DNA from: Ovis canadensis
Taxonomy: Eukaryota; Chordata; Mammalia; Artiodactyla; Bovidae
DNA length: 64,000 nt
Direction: 5' to 3'
NCBI RefSeq assembly: GCF_042477335.2
Contig: NC_091262.1
Coordinates: 68,310,001 to 68,374,000, forward strand
A program made the position numbers and the translations under genes. A model generated the notes under the pieces. It had not been told where the DNA came from, ran no database searches, and saw only the letters and a list, made by a program, of their open reading frames with translations. The stretch's first letter is position 1, and every line of letters starts with the position of its first letter. Positions 53,040 to 64,000 of the stretch are shown piece by piece.

Positions 53040-54403
53040 CTCTTCAATTGTTTCCGCCTACGTTTAATTACAAGGAAGAAAGACTGCTCACCAAATTCAC
53101 AGTTCGCCTAAAACAAAGAAATGTCTATTATCGGCTCTGAAACTATAGGGCGGAATTCTCTTAGGACAGTGAGGCAAAGAACTTCAACCGCAACTGAAAT
53201 TGTCTTTGCAATCTCGGTTTCCAGGAGACTAAAAGGCTGGCTGCAGAGCTGCGCGAAGATCCTGCAGGGAGGTTGGGGTGGCAGAGGGAGCTAGCGGAGG
53301 GAAAGGGTGAGTCCCACAGAGGAACTGCATTAGACTTTGAGAACCTATAAGGGACAGAAGGTTAGCTACAAGGAAAAATAGATTTATCTGCAGATCACGT
53401 ACGTTTTCAAAGAGAACTTAAAGTGATGAGGATAAGGGAAAACGACAGAAAATCATCAACCCTTCACAACCCGAAGGTTAGAGAAGTAGGAAAAGGGGAC
53501 TGAGGCGGAGCGGGGGGTGGGGGTAGGTAGGAGAGGACGGGGAGAGTAAGGTCCCAAAACACCGAGATTTGAAAAAAGTACGCGAGCTCTGAGCTTGGCC
53601 TTAGTCCGGATCTCTCGTACCAGTATGCGGACGGCAGGAGGATAGGATCGCCCTTACTCAGGGCTGTAGACAGCAACGCGTTTACTGCGATAACGAGCCC
53701 TGCACAAGAAGATGTCGCCTCTGTCCCTGCTTGCTCCCGTTCATTTCTTTACATCTTACTCTAACACCTGCGGCACTCCAGCAGAACTCTGTCAAAGCCT
53801 GCGCTGCAGAAGGACAGCAAAGGAAAATACCTGAGTCCCAGGAATCACGCCCGCAGCGACAGGAGGAGGAGGAGCCGTGGACAACTCGAGACCGGGCAAG
53901 ATCCTTACTTGTCTCTAGTCAAACCCTAATTCTTACGGGTGGGGCGGGGAACTTCCGCCCCGAGCGAGGAGAGCGTCACTTCCGCCTAATGCTTTATCTG
54001 TTCCTCGCCTTCTCCATTCCAGATACGTTCCTTACGTTCGCGGCGTTCTCACTTCCTTTTCCCGAGCCCTTCCGCCTAGCCCGAATTTCTGACGTGGACT
54101 ACATGACCCTGCATGCATCACGGTAGGTTGATTTCCGGGTCAAGAGGTTCGCGCTGGGTACATCACCATGGAAGCGATCGGTTTGGTCACGTGGTGCCCC
54201 TGGTTACGCCCGGTGGCAGCTGTGGGGTCTGGGGCTCAGGCGGGGGCCATTTTGCCGAAGGCAGCCTCCGGGAGTCAGGGGCTGAAGTTGTTCCCTTTTC
54301 CCCCTCTGCAGGTTGAGGCTTGGAGAGGAACAGGAAGGCAGGGCTCCATCGAGCCCTTCGGAGACGATGGTTTGCTCTAGTCTCCGCCACTTGACGACCC
54401 TCC
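53040..54403. promoter_or_regulatory. Probable bidirectional KLHL28/TOGARAM1 promoter with 5'UTRs
   Basis: GC content and CpG frequency rise sharply here, and ruminant repeats vanish. No TATA box is visible. Candidate sites: ETS-type acttccgc near 53950 and 53977, cacttcc near 54049, E-box CACGTG at 54188-54193, CRE-like tgacgtgg near 54090, and YY1-like GCCATTTTG at 54246-54254. TOGARAM1 lies to the right on plus and KLHL28 to the left on minus. By synteny with human, the first noncoding exon of KLHL28 should lie here (several GT donors are possible on the minus strand, e.g. near 53087 and 53905), but I cannot fix its borders. Transcription start sites are not determinable by eye. Confidence 0.65.
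54168..54380 (+). other. Upstream ORF in the TOGARAM1 leader (70 codons)
   Basis: ATG at 54168 in strong context (caccATGG), stop just before 54381, 24 nt ahead of the main ATG. It is present in the mRNA only if transcription starts left of 54168. No family resemblance in the peptide. Confidence 0.45.
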
Positions 54404-56449
54404 ATGGCGGCTGCGCCCTCAGCCCTGCTCCCGCTGCCGCCCCTTCCATCCCTCTGTGCCTATCGCCTCCAGAGCCGCAGTCGTCCTTCCGCCCCAGAGA
54501 CTGATGATAGTCGAGGTAGGGGCGCCATGAGAGGCGAGAAAAACTATTGCTGCCGTGGAGCTGCCGGAGACCACGGTTCCTGCCCCCCGACACCTTCGCC
54601 TCTGGCCTCGACCCTCTTGATGCCCGCGGAGGCAATCTCAAGTAGTTGGTCGGGGCCTGGAGGTGGTTTGTCGGGGGGAGATGAAGAGGAGACTCGGCTC
54701 CTTCAACAACTGCGAACCGCGCCTGATCCTTCCGAGGCCTTCCAGGCTTTACAGGCTGCTTTACCGCGGCGGGGCGGTCGACTTGGCTTCCCCCGACGAA
54801 AGGAAGCTCTGTATCGGGCCCTGGGCCGAGTGCTTGTGGAAGGAGGTAGTGATGAGAAACGACTCTGCTTGCAGTTCCTCTCGGACGTTCTCCGGGGTCA
54901 GGGGGAGTTAGGCCAGCTGGAAGAGGCCTTTAGCTTAGCTCTTCTGCCTCAGCTAGTCGTCTCGCTACGAGAAGAGAATCCAGCCCTGCGGAAGGATGCG
55001 CTGCAGATACTACACATCTGTTTGAAGCGTAGTTCTGGACAGGTGCTGAGGACGCTTATACAACAAGGACTGGAAAGTACCGACGCCCGGCTTAGAGCTT
55101 CCACAGCACTACTGTTCCCTATCTTGCTTACCCCTGAGGATTTGTTGCTCGACCTAGATCTTACCGAAGTGATAATATCCTTAGCCCGAAAGCTTGGCGA
55201 TCAGGAGATAGAAGAAGAATCTGAGACAGCTTTCTCTGCACTTCAGCAAATAGGGGACCGTCTTGGCCAAGAGAGATTTCAATCCTATATCTCTCGCCTG
55301 CCTTCTGCCCTGAGGAGACACTACAATCGCCGCCTGGAGTCCCAGTTTGGAAGTCAGGTTCCTTATTATTTGGAACTTGAAGCATCTGGATTTCCTGAAG
55401 ATCCCCTTCCCTGTGCAGTGAGTCTTTCCAACAGCAATCTTAAATTTGGGATTATTCCTCAGGAGCTGCATTCAAGGTTGTTAGATCAGGAAGACTATAA
55501 GAACCGGACTCAGGCTGTTGAGGAACTAAAACAGGTGATGGGACGCTTTAACCCAAGTTCCACCTCTCATCCTAGCCTTGTGAGTTTCATTAGTTTGCTG
55601 TATAATTTGTTAGACGATTCTAACTTCAAAGTGGTCCACGGCACACTTCAAGTCCTGCATTTACTGGTTATTCGCCTTGGAGAGCAGGTGCAACAGTTCT
55701 TGGCACCTGTTATAGCAGCTTCTGTCAAAGTGCTGGCAGACAACAAGTTGGTGATCAAACAAGAGTACATGAAAATCTTCCTCAAGCTAATGAAGGAAGT
55801 AGGTCCTCAACAGGTGCTTTGCTTGCTCCTGGAACATCTCAAACATAAGCATTCCAGAGTGAGAGAGGAGGTGGTGAACATTTGCATCTGCTCCCTCCTG
55901 ACTTATCCCAGTGAGGATTTTGACTTATCCAAACTGTCTTTTGATCTTGCCCCAGCTCTTGTAGATAGCAAACGCAGGGTACGCCAGGCAGCTCTTGAAG
56001 CCTTTGCTGTGTTGGCATCGTCAATGGGCTCAGGTAAAACCAGCATCCTTTTCAAAGCTGTGGATACTGTGGAGCTGCAGGATAATGGAGATGGAGTGAT
56101 GAATGCTGTGCAGGCCAGATTGGCTAGAAAAACCCTCCCAAAGTTAACAGAACAGGGATTTGTGGAATATGCGGTACTCATTCCATCATCTGCCCAGGGT
56201 AGATCGAGCCATTTGGCACATGGAGCAGATGCAGACTGGCTTTTGGCTGGTAACAGAACTCAGAGTGCACACTGTCACTGTGGTGACCACACAAGGGATA
56301 GCATGCAAATTTATGGATCTTATAGTCCAACTGTCTGTACTCGAAGGGTACTAAGTGCAGGAAAAGGAAAAAGTAAATTACCCTGGGAAAATGAGCAGCC
56401 TGGAGTCACGGGAGAAAACCAGACTTCCAGTTCCAAGGACATAGAACAG
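54404..56449 (+). CDS. TOGARAM1: TOGARAM1 (FAM179B) first coding exon, residues 1-682
   Basis: An open frame of 682 codons from ATG at 54404 to a GTATGC donor at 56450. It opens MAAAPSALLPLPPLPSLCAY and matches the N-terminus of vertebrate TOGARAM1 (Crescerin-1), a protein of about 1,700 residues. The rest is encoded downstream of the window. After a low-complexity N-terminal stretch (1-85) come two arrays of HEAT-like helices: TOG1 at about 90-310 (for example ALRKDALQILHICLKRSSG) and TOG2 at about 355-600 (for example LGEQVQQFLAPVIAASVKVL and SRVREEVVNICICSLLTYP). Family knowledge: TOG arrays bind tubulin and regulate microtubules of the ciliary axoneme; human variants cause a Joubert-type ciliopathy. 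The last exon codon is Q in KDIEQ (phase 0). Reading past it gives only 12 more codons. Kozak context is good (tccATGG). Confidence 0.97.
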
Positions 56450-57032
56450 GTATGCATCTTCTCTAATTTCCTTGAGTTGAACCTATGAAAGAATTTAAAA
56501 CAGAAGTATGCCTGTAATGACTGAGGCTTTTTGAGGGTTGTTATGCTTTGTTTTTAAATCAGTTTGCTGATGTATCAGTTATAATGGGACAGAATACACA
56601 GGAACCTTCAATAGGTTTTCTGCTTGATGGATTTGATTAAATTTGAGACAATTTGGTATGGAAAATACCTGGATTTCAGTTTTGGTCTGTCACTTTGGCA
56701 TATCTGTTATCTCATTCAAACAACAAACACTGAATACCTAGTAGGTACCAGAAAAAACCACGTTCTAGGAATGAAGATCAAACGGGTTTTGCAGAGTTTA
56801 GTTAAGGGAAAGTCAGACCTGTAAATGGGCAGCTACAAATTGGTTAAGTGCTAAAATAGAAATTTCGAGTCCTATGGAAATGCTGAAAGTAGAAAAAATA
56901 ATTACACTGGCGGAGGAAAAACCTTCCAAGAAGATCAGATATCTGAACTAAGGGGTTTTTTCCCACCCCGAAGTCTTTATTTTGAAAATTCCAAATCTAT
57001 AGTTTACTTAAAAGAACAGTACAGTGAATATT

Positions 57033-57248
57033 GGGGCTTCCCAGGTGGCTCAGTGGTAAAGAATCTGCCTGCCACTGCAGGGGACGTGGGTTCTGTCCCT
57101 GTGTCGGGAAGATGCCCTGGAGGAGGAAATGGTAACCCACTCCAGTGTTCTTGCATGGAAAATCCATGGGCAGAGGAGCCTAAAGGTCTCCATGGTGTTG
57201 CAAAGAGTTGGAGACGACTGAGTGCACGCGTGCGCACACATGCGCGCG
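57033..57248 (+). repeat. Bov-tA SINE with an exact 11-bp TSD
   Basis: ggggcttcccaggtggctca to gagacgactgagtg, then the simple tail gcacgcgtgcgcacacatgc plus gcgcg. TSD cagtgaatatt at 57022-57032 and 57249-57259. Confidence 0.94.
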
Positions 57249-57329
57249 CAGTGAATATTCATACACTTCGTCTGTATTCACCAGTTGTCATGTTGCCATA
57301 TGTGCTTTGTATCTGCTGAACCATTTGAA

Positions 57330-58010
57330 AATAAGTGCAAGTATCTTGACATTTCATCCTAAAGGTTTCTGTATATAACTCCTAAGAATGACATTCTCAT
57401 TTGTAACCATCATACCATTATCACACCCCGGAATACCGGTAGTAATAGCCTCTATTTATATTTCTCCAGTTGTCCCCAAAATGTGTTTTATACTATTTTG
57501 TCTTCCAGGATCCAATCAAAATTCCCATGGTTAATATGTCTTTTACATAGAATTACATGCCCATCTGTGTGTTTTTTCATGACATTGACTTATTTTTGAA
57601 GAATCTTAATCTATCGTACTGTTTCTTTATGTTACATTCAAGATAAACAGTTTTAGCAAAAATACAACCTTGTGAACATCACATTCCATCACTTGGTTAA
57701 GGTGTGGTAACCATACCACTCTGTTGCAAAGGTTTATTTTCCTCTTTATAGTTAGCATACGATCTGTAAGATACTCCGTGACACTAGGAATACCTCAACA
57801 ACCTTCCACCCCTGTTCTTAACATCCACTAATGGTCCTTACCTGTATCATTTATTACATTGGGGACTACAAAAAAGGGTAACTTTTTTGAAAAGTCTAAC
57901 ATTCCTTCTGTATTTGTTACCTGGCATTCTTTTTTATTGTATGTTTAATAATTAAATACATGAGTATTCCTTTTGACGCTAAAATTGTCTCAATTTGATT
58001 TGACCGGTGG
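57330..58010. mobile_element. Ancient LINE fragment (L1M-like)
   Basis: Phrases such as gacattctcatttgtaacca, accattatcacaccccggaa, ccagttgtccccaaaatgtg and ccaggatccaatcaaaattc match a widely dispersed old mammalian L1 3' region. Strongly diverged. Confidence 0.5.
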
Positions 58011-58397
58011 CTGGCTCCTGTGTCCTGTAACATGACTCTTAAGTCTTTGAACACTTCCTTAACTTAAACATAGTATGATGCCCAGGGTTACTTTGTATTT
58101 TCTTGCTCCAGACCTGGAACCAGTGTTTTTTCCAAGAGCCCAAGAAATGCTTTTTAAATTAGAAAGTGGCATTTTAAAACCAAAGTCAGGGTATTGACGT
58201 GCTCAGTGGTATTGCTTATCATTGTGGATTGACTTTTTCAGTGGATAGAACCTAGGAATACCTTTTTTTTTTTTCAAACAAACTCATATTGATAACCTCC
58301 AATGCAAATCCAGCACCTCAAGACTCTTTCTCATATTCCTTTAGTCCATGTTTGTATTTCCTTTCTCACAATTTAACCCTGGTCCCTAATATCAGTT

Positions 58398-58644
58398 CAG
58401 TTCACCTGCTCAGTCGTGTCCAACTCTTTTCGACCCCATGCACTGCAGCATGCCAGGCCTCCCTGTCCATCAACAACTCCTGGAGTTTACTCAAACTCAC
58501 GTCCATTGAGTCGGTGATGCCATCCAACCACCTCATCCTCTGTCGTCCCCTTCTCGTTCCGCCTTGAATCTTTCCCAACATCAGGGTCTTTTCCATTGAG
58601 TCAGTTTGTCACATCAGGTGGCCAAAGTATTGGAGTTACAGCTT
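58398..58644 (-). mobile_element. BovB LINE 3' stub with a 19-bp TSD
   Basis: A 247-bp reverse-oriented BovB 3' end (cagttcacctgctcagtcgt to ggccaaagtattggag). TSD ctggtccctaatatcagtt at 58379-58397 and ctggtctctaatatcagtt at 58645-58663, one mismatch. Confidence 0.93.
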
Positions 58645-59259
58645 CTGGTCTCTAATATCAGTTACATTTATTCATATTCATATACAAAACATAATTACTA
58701 CACCAGTAACACAACAGCTGACTACCTACTAAAGCTCAATATTTCTTTGTACTTGTTTGTTTCTATGCTTAGAATTATCCTACACTCATGTGGTCAAACT
58801 TTTCTTAATTTGTTTGTAGGTGGTTCAAATGACATGATAAAAGATGAATAGTAATTTGCTTAGTGTGGATGTGTCCTGATGCATTTCAGACTGAAGAAAT
58901 AATTAATGTTCAGAGATACTAAATTATAAAAGGATTTACCAAATTAATAAGAAATGGTGTATTTCTGCACAGCTGAACCTGTTTGGTGGAAAGTAGCAGA
59001 AGATGAAACTAGAAATGTAGGCAAGGGCCAGGTATGGAGATCGTTTTTGTAAATGAGTTCGTGCCTTTTGCAGTATGGAGGTGAACAGTGTTCCCCCTCA
59101 TTCTTTTTAATTCTAAAGTTATTTTTAAAGTAATTTTCCTGTTTACATAATTTAGTCATATGGTTTTTCTCATGTATTTTAAACCACCTGGGGGTGAATG
59201 ATTTTCTGTAAGCATTGATTTTAACACTGCTTGTTATTTGTCAAATCTAAAATGTTAGT

Positions 59260-59382
59260 GTAGGAAGTTCTGTGGCAGTCCAGTGGTTAGAACTCAGTAC
59301 TTCCACTGCCCTGGCCCAGGTTCAGTCCCTGGTCAGGGAACTAAGATCCCACAAGCCATGCAGCACAGCCTAAAAAAAAGAG
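59260..59382 (+). repeat. CHR-type SINE with a 10-bp TSD
   Basis: gtaggaagttctgtggcagt, ccaggttcagtccctggtca, gggaactaagatcccacaag and an A-rich tail. TSD aaatgttagt at 59250-59259 and 59383-59392. Confidence 0.9.
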
Positions 59383-59526
59383 AAATGTTAGTATATTAAG
59401 ATTCTGGTGCTGGCCAAAGTGCCAAGAATCTGAAAATAGTACATTTCTGAAATTCTAGTGTAGACATATATTGCTTTTGAAAGAAGTGATAGTCAAATTA
59501 AAAATTATCCCAGAAATTAAGCTATA

Positions 59527-59859
59527 CAGTTGTCCCTCAGTATTTTAGGGAGGTTGGTGTCTGGACCCTGGAGCATACCAAATCTGTAGATGTTAAAGTC
59601 CCTTATATAAAATGGCATGTTTCTAGGTGCCTAGAACCTCCTCCTGTACACCTTAAGTCATTTCAAGATTACTTATAATATTTCATACAATGTCAATGCT
59701 ATGTAAATAGCTGCATAAATACAGTGTAAATGCTATGTATTGCCAAAGAATGGAAAATTGAAGTTTTGCATTTGGGAACTTTCTAGAATTTTTTTAATAT
59801 ATTTTCAATCCACAGTTGAATTTGTGGGTGCAGAACCCATCAATTTGGAGGATTGACTG
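59527..59859. mobile_element. Tigger-type (Tc1/mariner) element with TA target duplication
   Basis: Left tip cagttgtccctcagtatttt and right tip caatttggaggattgactg are imperfect inverted repeats, flanked by TA at 59525-59526 and 59860-59861. Body contains tcccttatataaaatggc, typical of this non-autonomous family. No transposase. Confidence 0.85.
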
Positions 59860-59999
59860 TACTTTCTTGCTCAGAAATGGTCTGTAGAAGAATTATTGAT
59901 ACATTGGAAATTATCATAATGAATGACAGGGATTAAATACCTAAATATTTTTATGTGTACAGTTTTAAAAAGTACATGTATATTTTTAAAGTAATAGGG

Positions 60000-60365
60000 C
60001 AGTACTATATTTTAGAGCAGGTTTAGGTTCACAACAAAATTGAAAGTACAGAGAGTTTCCTTAAAGCCCCTTTCCACACCCACACATGTAACCTCCTTCA
60101 CTAACACCATCTCTCCTAAAGTGGTGCATTTGTTACAACTGATGAACCTGCATTGACCATTAGGATTTACTTTTGGTATTGTACATTCTATGGGTTTAGA
60201 CAAATATATCCATGACCCATATCCATTGTTGTAGTATCACACAAAATAATTTCACTGCCCTAAAATTCTCTGTGCTCCTTCTATTCATCCCTCCTTCCTA
60301 ACTCTTCGCAAACACTGGTCTTCTGCTGTCTGCATAGTTTTGCCTTTTCCAGAATGACGTGACCC
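60000..60365. mobile_element. Old L1 3' fragment
   Basis: tttaggttcacaacaaaatt, gaaagtacagagagtttcct, gtggtgcatttgttacaact, ttctatgggtttagacaaat and tttgccttttccagaatgac. A recognisable but diverged L1M-type 3' region. Confidence 0.65.
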
Positions 60366-62934
60366 CTGTTCTGATTTGTACTGACTCTTGCCCAGGCTCA
60401 ATTTTAACATTTGCAGTCTATTGTTAAAATGTTATTTCTCTTGTCCACATAGAGCAAGTTAATGACATAGATGCTTCTATAAAAACTCATGAATGTTTCA
60501 GTTACATACTCCTATAGCTCATTTTGAAGATAAATAGATTAGTTTGCTTAGAGGGATTATTTTGTATTACAGTGGTAGGAAAAAGGAGAGGTTAAAAAAG
60601 CAGGCCCTTGCTAGACTGGAGACCCGTGAATGCCTGATTAAAGAGTTTAGTCTATTATTTTGACAGTGATTTGAGACTACAGGGGTTGTTTGGTTTTGGT
60701 TTTTTCCTTCTCTTCTTGTTTTTAAGCAGTATTTTAGGAAAGCTAATCACAACAGCAGCAATGTCTAAGTTGTGTGGATTTTCTTTCTTTTTTTTTTTTT
60801 TTTGAGAAGATGGAGACTGGAGACTTGGAAGATCAGTTAGTACATTTATTGGGCTACTTTACGTGTGCACTGTTGAGTTTCATTAGAATTAGCAGGGTAT
60901 CAGGTAAGAGGTATTTCAAAGGATTTAGTGGCCCAAGTGTTGGAGGAAAGGAAGAGAAAGAGAAAGAGGGATAACTCAGATTTGATTGAAGTGACAAAAA
61001 TGCATAGTAAATCCATGAATAAGAAAGACCCAACAAGGGAAAATGAGTTTTAGATTGTGGAAGAACACTTGGTTGAATTTGTTGAAGACCACTATTCAAG
61101 AGACAAAGAAAGAACTAGGATGTAGAACTTGGAAGTTACACATTGAGACGTAATTTGTTGAAACTGTGAGATTTGAGGAGTTCTCAGAACAAGAGCATAG
61201 TGCTTAAGACTCAGTCTCAGCATACAGCCCCATTTAGGGAATAGCAGTAGGAGATAGAACCAAACAAGGCAAAGAGAAAGAGTCCCTAAGAGTTGGAAGA
61301 GAATCAAGGAAGAACAAAGGTTTTAGAAGTGAAGTAAAAAGAGAGTTTCAGGAAGCACATCATTGCTATTAAAGGCAGGAGAGATTTTTGAGAATGAAAT
61401 CAGAAAAAACATGATTTATTCTTACATATCAGCTAGCTACTTGTAAAATAATTTTTGAAGATACTTTTCTCATAATTTTATCTTTCTTAATTTCCTCCTA
61501 ATAATTCATCTGATTATTAAAAGTTGTATGTGCTTGTTATAGAAAATTTGGAAAACATAGAAAGGCACAAAGAGAAAATATAAGATTTTCAGCAGTCTCA
61601 CTACTGAGAAAAACATTCAGTGAACATTTTGTTACCTCGTCTTCAAGTGTCATTTCAGTTTGTGTATACTAATGACGTTATTTTTTCCATACACCAAAGT
61701 CTCTCTCTTTCACTTTATCATGAATTTTTTTCCTTTGACATCAAATAATCTATAGTAGTATCTTTAATGGCTGTTTCATGTTAGATTATATAATATCAGT
61801 TGGTTTAGTTGTTCTTACTTTTGAGTATTTATACGTTTTAATTTTGTTTCCACCATTTAGTTGACTATTTTTCTGCCCCAGCATATACTGTGATAATCAG
61901 ATTCTTGTGGTGTTCTAACTTTGCATCTCTTTCTGTGCTTTTAGGGCTCTTCTAATGGGTTAGTGGGGTCCAGTAGTCAGCCATCACTACCTGGCCACCA
62001 TGTTAGCTATTATTTTTCTTAACAGATTTCTCTACAATGAGTTAAGAGTCACGGTAACCTAGACTGAAAAGTAAGGAGCAAACTTGCTTCACTTGTATGT
62101 AGTTATTAGGTTCTATATCTTTTTAAAGGTAGAAAGTTTGGTTACTGAAAAGTCAGTGAGACATGGAAAAAAGTGGTTTTAGAGACTAAATTTATGAGTT
62201 TGTGAGATGAACTGATAAAATATTTATTAATACAAGCAGTAAACATTTATTAAGCATCTTTTTGATCACCCACTAAGTGTGAAGCCAGGTTCAAGGTTAT
62301 AGATTACTCTTAAAAGCACTGCCTCACATTTTTTTCCTCTTTTGGTATTTAGCCCATGTGAACCATGTCTTCTTTTTCTTCAGTAATGGTAAGCACTGTG
62401 TTGATAATGACTGTTGTTGTTTTTTTATATAACAGTACTAACAGTGCTGTATCTGCAATCAGTATCCACAAATATCTAAGTAAGAAAATAGAATCTCAGG
62501 GTTTGAGGGTAAAAGAAAAGACCAAGCAAGATGTTGTAGGATGTAGCAGGATGAGTTATCACTATGTTTTATTTTTAAATAGGAACCACCTCATTTAAAA
62601 GTAGCAAAGAGCCACTGGTGACTTCACCATGCCTACTCTGTACTGTGGTAGATCTTAGATTTGCAAGGAATATATGATTTGATCTCTCTAATCATAGTTG
62701 AGAATCAAACTGAGAAGGAAAGGCAAGGAATTAGTGTCATTATATACTGAATGAATCAAGAACATGGGTATATAGAGAGGTTAGCTTTGGAACAGAGGCA
62801 GAAGTCTTTTTTCTTCTGGAACTGGAGGAAAAAAATTAAAGGAAGATAACTTAGAATTCAGAAAGATTTTGAGACAGCAGATTTTTTTTTTTAACCAAAA
62901 GAATGGAGCTCTGGACATTGAAGACAATGACCTC

Positions 62935-63105
62935 TGGAATAGTGCTTATCAAATTTTAATGTCCATAAAGATTCCCTCAGGATCTTCTAAAGTACAGATT
63001 CTGGTTCAGTTTGTCTGGAGAGGGGTTCTGAGACTACATATCTAGTAAGCTTCTAGTTGTTGCTGATGCTGCTGATTTGTGAGTCACATTGTAAGGGCAG
63101 GGCTC
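62935..63105. mobile_element. MER5A-like hAT element
   Basis: tagtgcttatcaaattttaa, aaagtacagattctggttca and gttgctgatgctgctgattt. Order of the MER5A consensus with eroded ends. Confidence 0.55.
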
Positions 63106-63344
63106 TAATATTAGGCTTCCATAATCTGGTAAATGAAGAGCCAAGCTGAGAATGGAAAATAGAGAATCAGACATTTGAAGAATGTGGGAAAGATTTAGAA
63201 TACTTAATGTGACAAATTTAAAGGTAATAGAAAATCCCAAATCACTAAGTTGCAGTAATGTATTTGGTGTGAACTTAATCCTAAAAATTGAAATTTCCTT
63301 GGATAGTACGTTATTTCCAGCAAGTAGTTTTTGTTTTTTATTTT

Positions 63345-63460
63345 TTTTTAATTGAAGGATAATGGCTTTACAGAATTTTGTTGTTTTCTTTCAGACCTCA
63401 GCATGAGTCAGCCATAGGCACATATATCTCTCCTCCCTCTTGAACCTCCCTCCCTGTTCT
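63345..63460. repeat. Ruminant LINE-derived fragment
   Basis: tttaattgaaggataatggc, acagaattttgttgttttct, gacctcagcatgagtcagcc, and tcctccctcttgaacctccc. Same source as 50185-50275. Confidence 0.55.
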
Positions 63461-63649
63461 TTAAAAAATATGATTGGAGTATCTAAAAGAGAAAAACCCT
63501 TAGTTTTAAAACATGTCAAAATCATGAACAATCCTGAAAATATATATAATATCAGTGCAGATGTTAATTTGTTTCCAATAAGTAGTCATTATTTTTCTTC
63601 TAAAAATTTTATCAAGATGTCTGAAGTATTTGAAAAACTTTTTTCTGTT

Positions 63650-63785
63650 TATTTATTTATGTTGTTGTTGTTATTGACTGCACCACATGGCTTGCAAGAT
63701 CTTAGTTCCCTGACCAGGGATTGAACCTTGGGCCAGGGCAGTGAAAGCTCTGAGTGCTAAACACTGGGCTACCAGGGAATTCCTG
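63650..63785 (-). repeat. CHR-type SINE
   Basis: tttatttatttatgttgttg at the left, tagttccctgaccagggatt, tgaacc, and right end ggctaccagggaattcctg, the reverse complement of the CHR head. Confidence 0.85.
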
Positions 63786-64000
63786 AAAAACTTACTTTTA
63801 GTACTTGTCAAAATTAAGAGCAATCCAAAAGCATATCTATTCTCAGGTCTATTTAAAAACTTAAAAGTAATTTTAAAATAAGTTTTGAAAACTAAACCTT
63901 AAAAAAGAATATTAAATAAGATAATGTATACATTATATTGATTTTATGGTCTTAAACCATAGCACTTATCATGATAAATGGAGAAAACATATGCATTTCC

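Larger units (their letters stand above)
56450..64000 (+). other. TOGARAM1: Start of TOGARAM1 intron 1
   Basis: No further exon is recognised to the end of the window. Contents: L2-like remnant about 56705-56830, Bov-tA 57033-57248, old LINE about 57330-58010, BovB stub 58398-58644, CHR SINE 59260-59382, Tigger 59527-59859, old L1 about 60000-60365, L2-like about 62225-62310, MER5A-like about 62935-63105, LINE scrap 63345-63460, CHR SINE 63650-63785. Unassigned: about 58665-59245, 60370-62220 and 62315-62930. Confidence 0.8.

Noticed and set aside
53731-54126. 131-codon plus-strand ORF in the promoter interval
   Set aside because: Composition follows the GC-rich DNA, no domain or family is recognisable, and the region is expected to be promoter and 5'UTR. 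It ends before TOGARAM1 in an unrelated way.
56450-56488. TOGARAM1 ORF continuing 12 codons past KDIEQ
   Set aside because: A GTATGC donor sits exactly after the codon for Q, where the known protein continues differently. The extra residues are intron read-through.

Overview
This window is nuclear DNA from a ruminant (cattle, sheep, goat, buffalo or deer type). The evidence is the repeat content: Bov-tA and Bov-A2 SINEs, CHR-type SINEs and several copies of the BovB (RTE) LINE, one almost full length. Non-repeat DNA carries three vertebrate genes in the same order as human 14q21: C14orf28 (+), KLHL28 (-) and TOGARAM1/FAM179B (+). Gene identities come from translating the exons and recognising the proteins. 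No search was run.

Layout. 1-5160: the last three coding exons of C14orf28 and its 3'UTR; its earlier exons lie left of the window. 5.2-17.3 kb: intergenic DNA between the two convergent 3' ends, holding SINEs, a truncated BovB, LTR remnants, and a chain of protein-like minus-strand segments with stops (7.5-8.5 and 10.5-11.0 kb) whose parent I cannot name. 17.35-29.04 kb: KLHL28 on the minus strand, with a long 3'UTR of about 4.4 kb and all four coding exons (899+444+209+164 nt = 571 codons plus stop). 29.04 to about 53 kb: the first intron of KLHL28, crowded with retroelements. These include a 3 kb BovB, an L1, an RPS4X processed pseudogene, a solo ERV LTR inside a SINE, and several stacked insertions with clean target-site duplications (TSDs). 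About 53.0-54.4 kb: a CpG-bearing, TATA-less interval that is probably the shared head-to-head promoter of KLHL28 and TOGARAM1. 54,404-56,449: the large first coding exon of TOGARAM1 (682 codons, ending exactly at a splice donor). 56,450-64,000: the start of TOGARAM1 intron 1, with a few SINEs, a BovB stub, a Tigger transposon and old LINE fragments.

The genes are not an operon-like unit. KLHL28 is by family a BTB-BACK-Kelch adaptor for CUL3 ubiquitin ligases. TOGARAM1 is a TOG-domain tubulin/microtubule protein of cilia. C14orf28 is a poorly characterised protein. Their visible link is positional: tail-to-tail for C14orf28/KLHL28 and head-to-head for KLHL28/TOGARAM1.

I did not find a convincing new biological system. 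The most interesting items are the unidentified decayed coding sequence at 7.5-11 kb, a triple copy of one L1 target site framing two successive retro-insertions (42.6-46.4 kb), a three-level nested insertion (41.7-42.25 kb), a 76-bp tandem duplication inside a BovB reverse transcriptase, and upstream ORFs before TOGARAM1.
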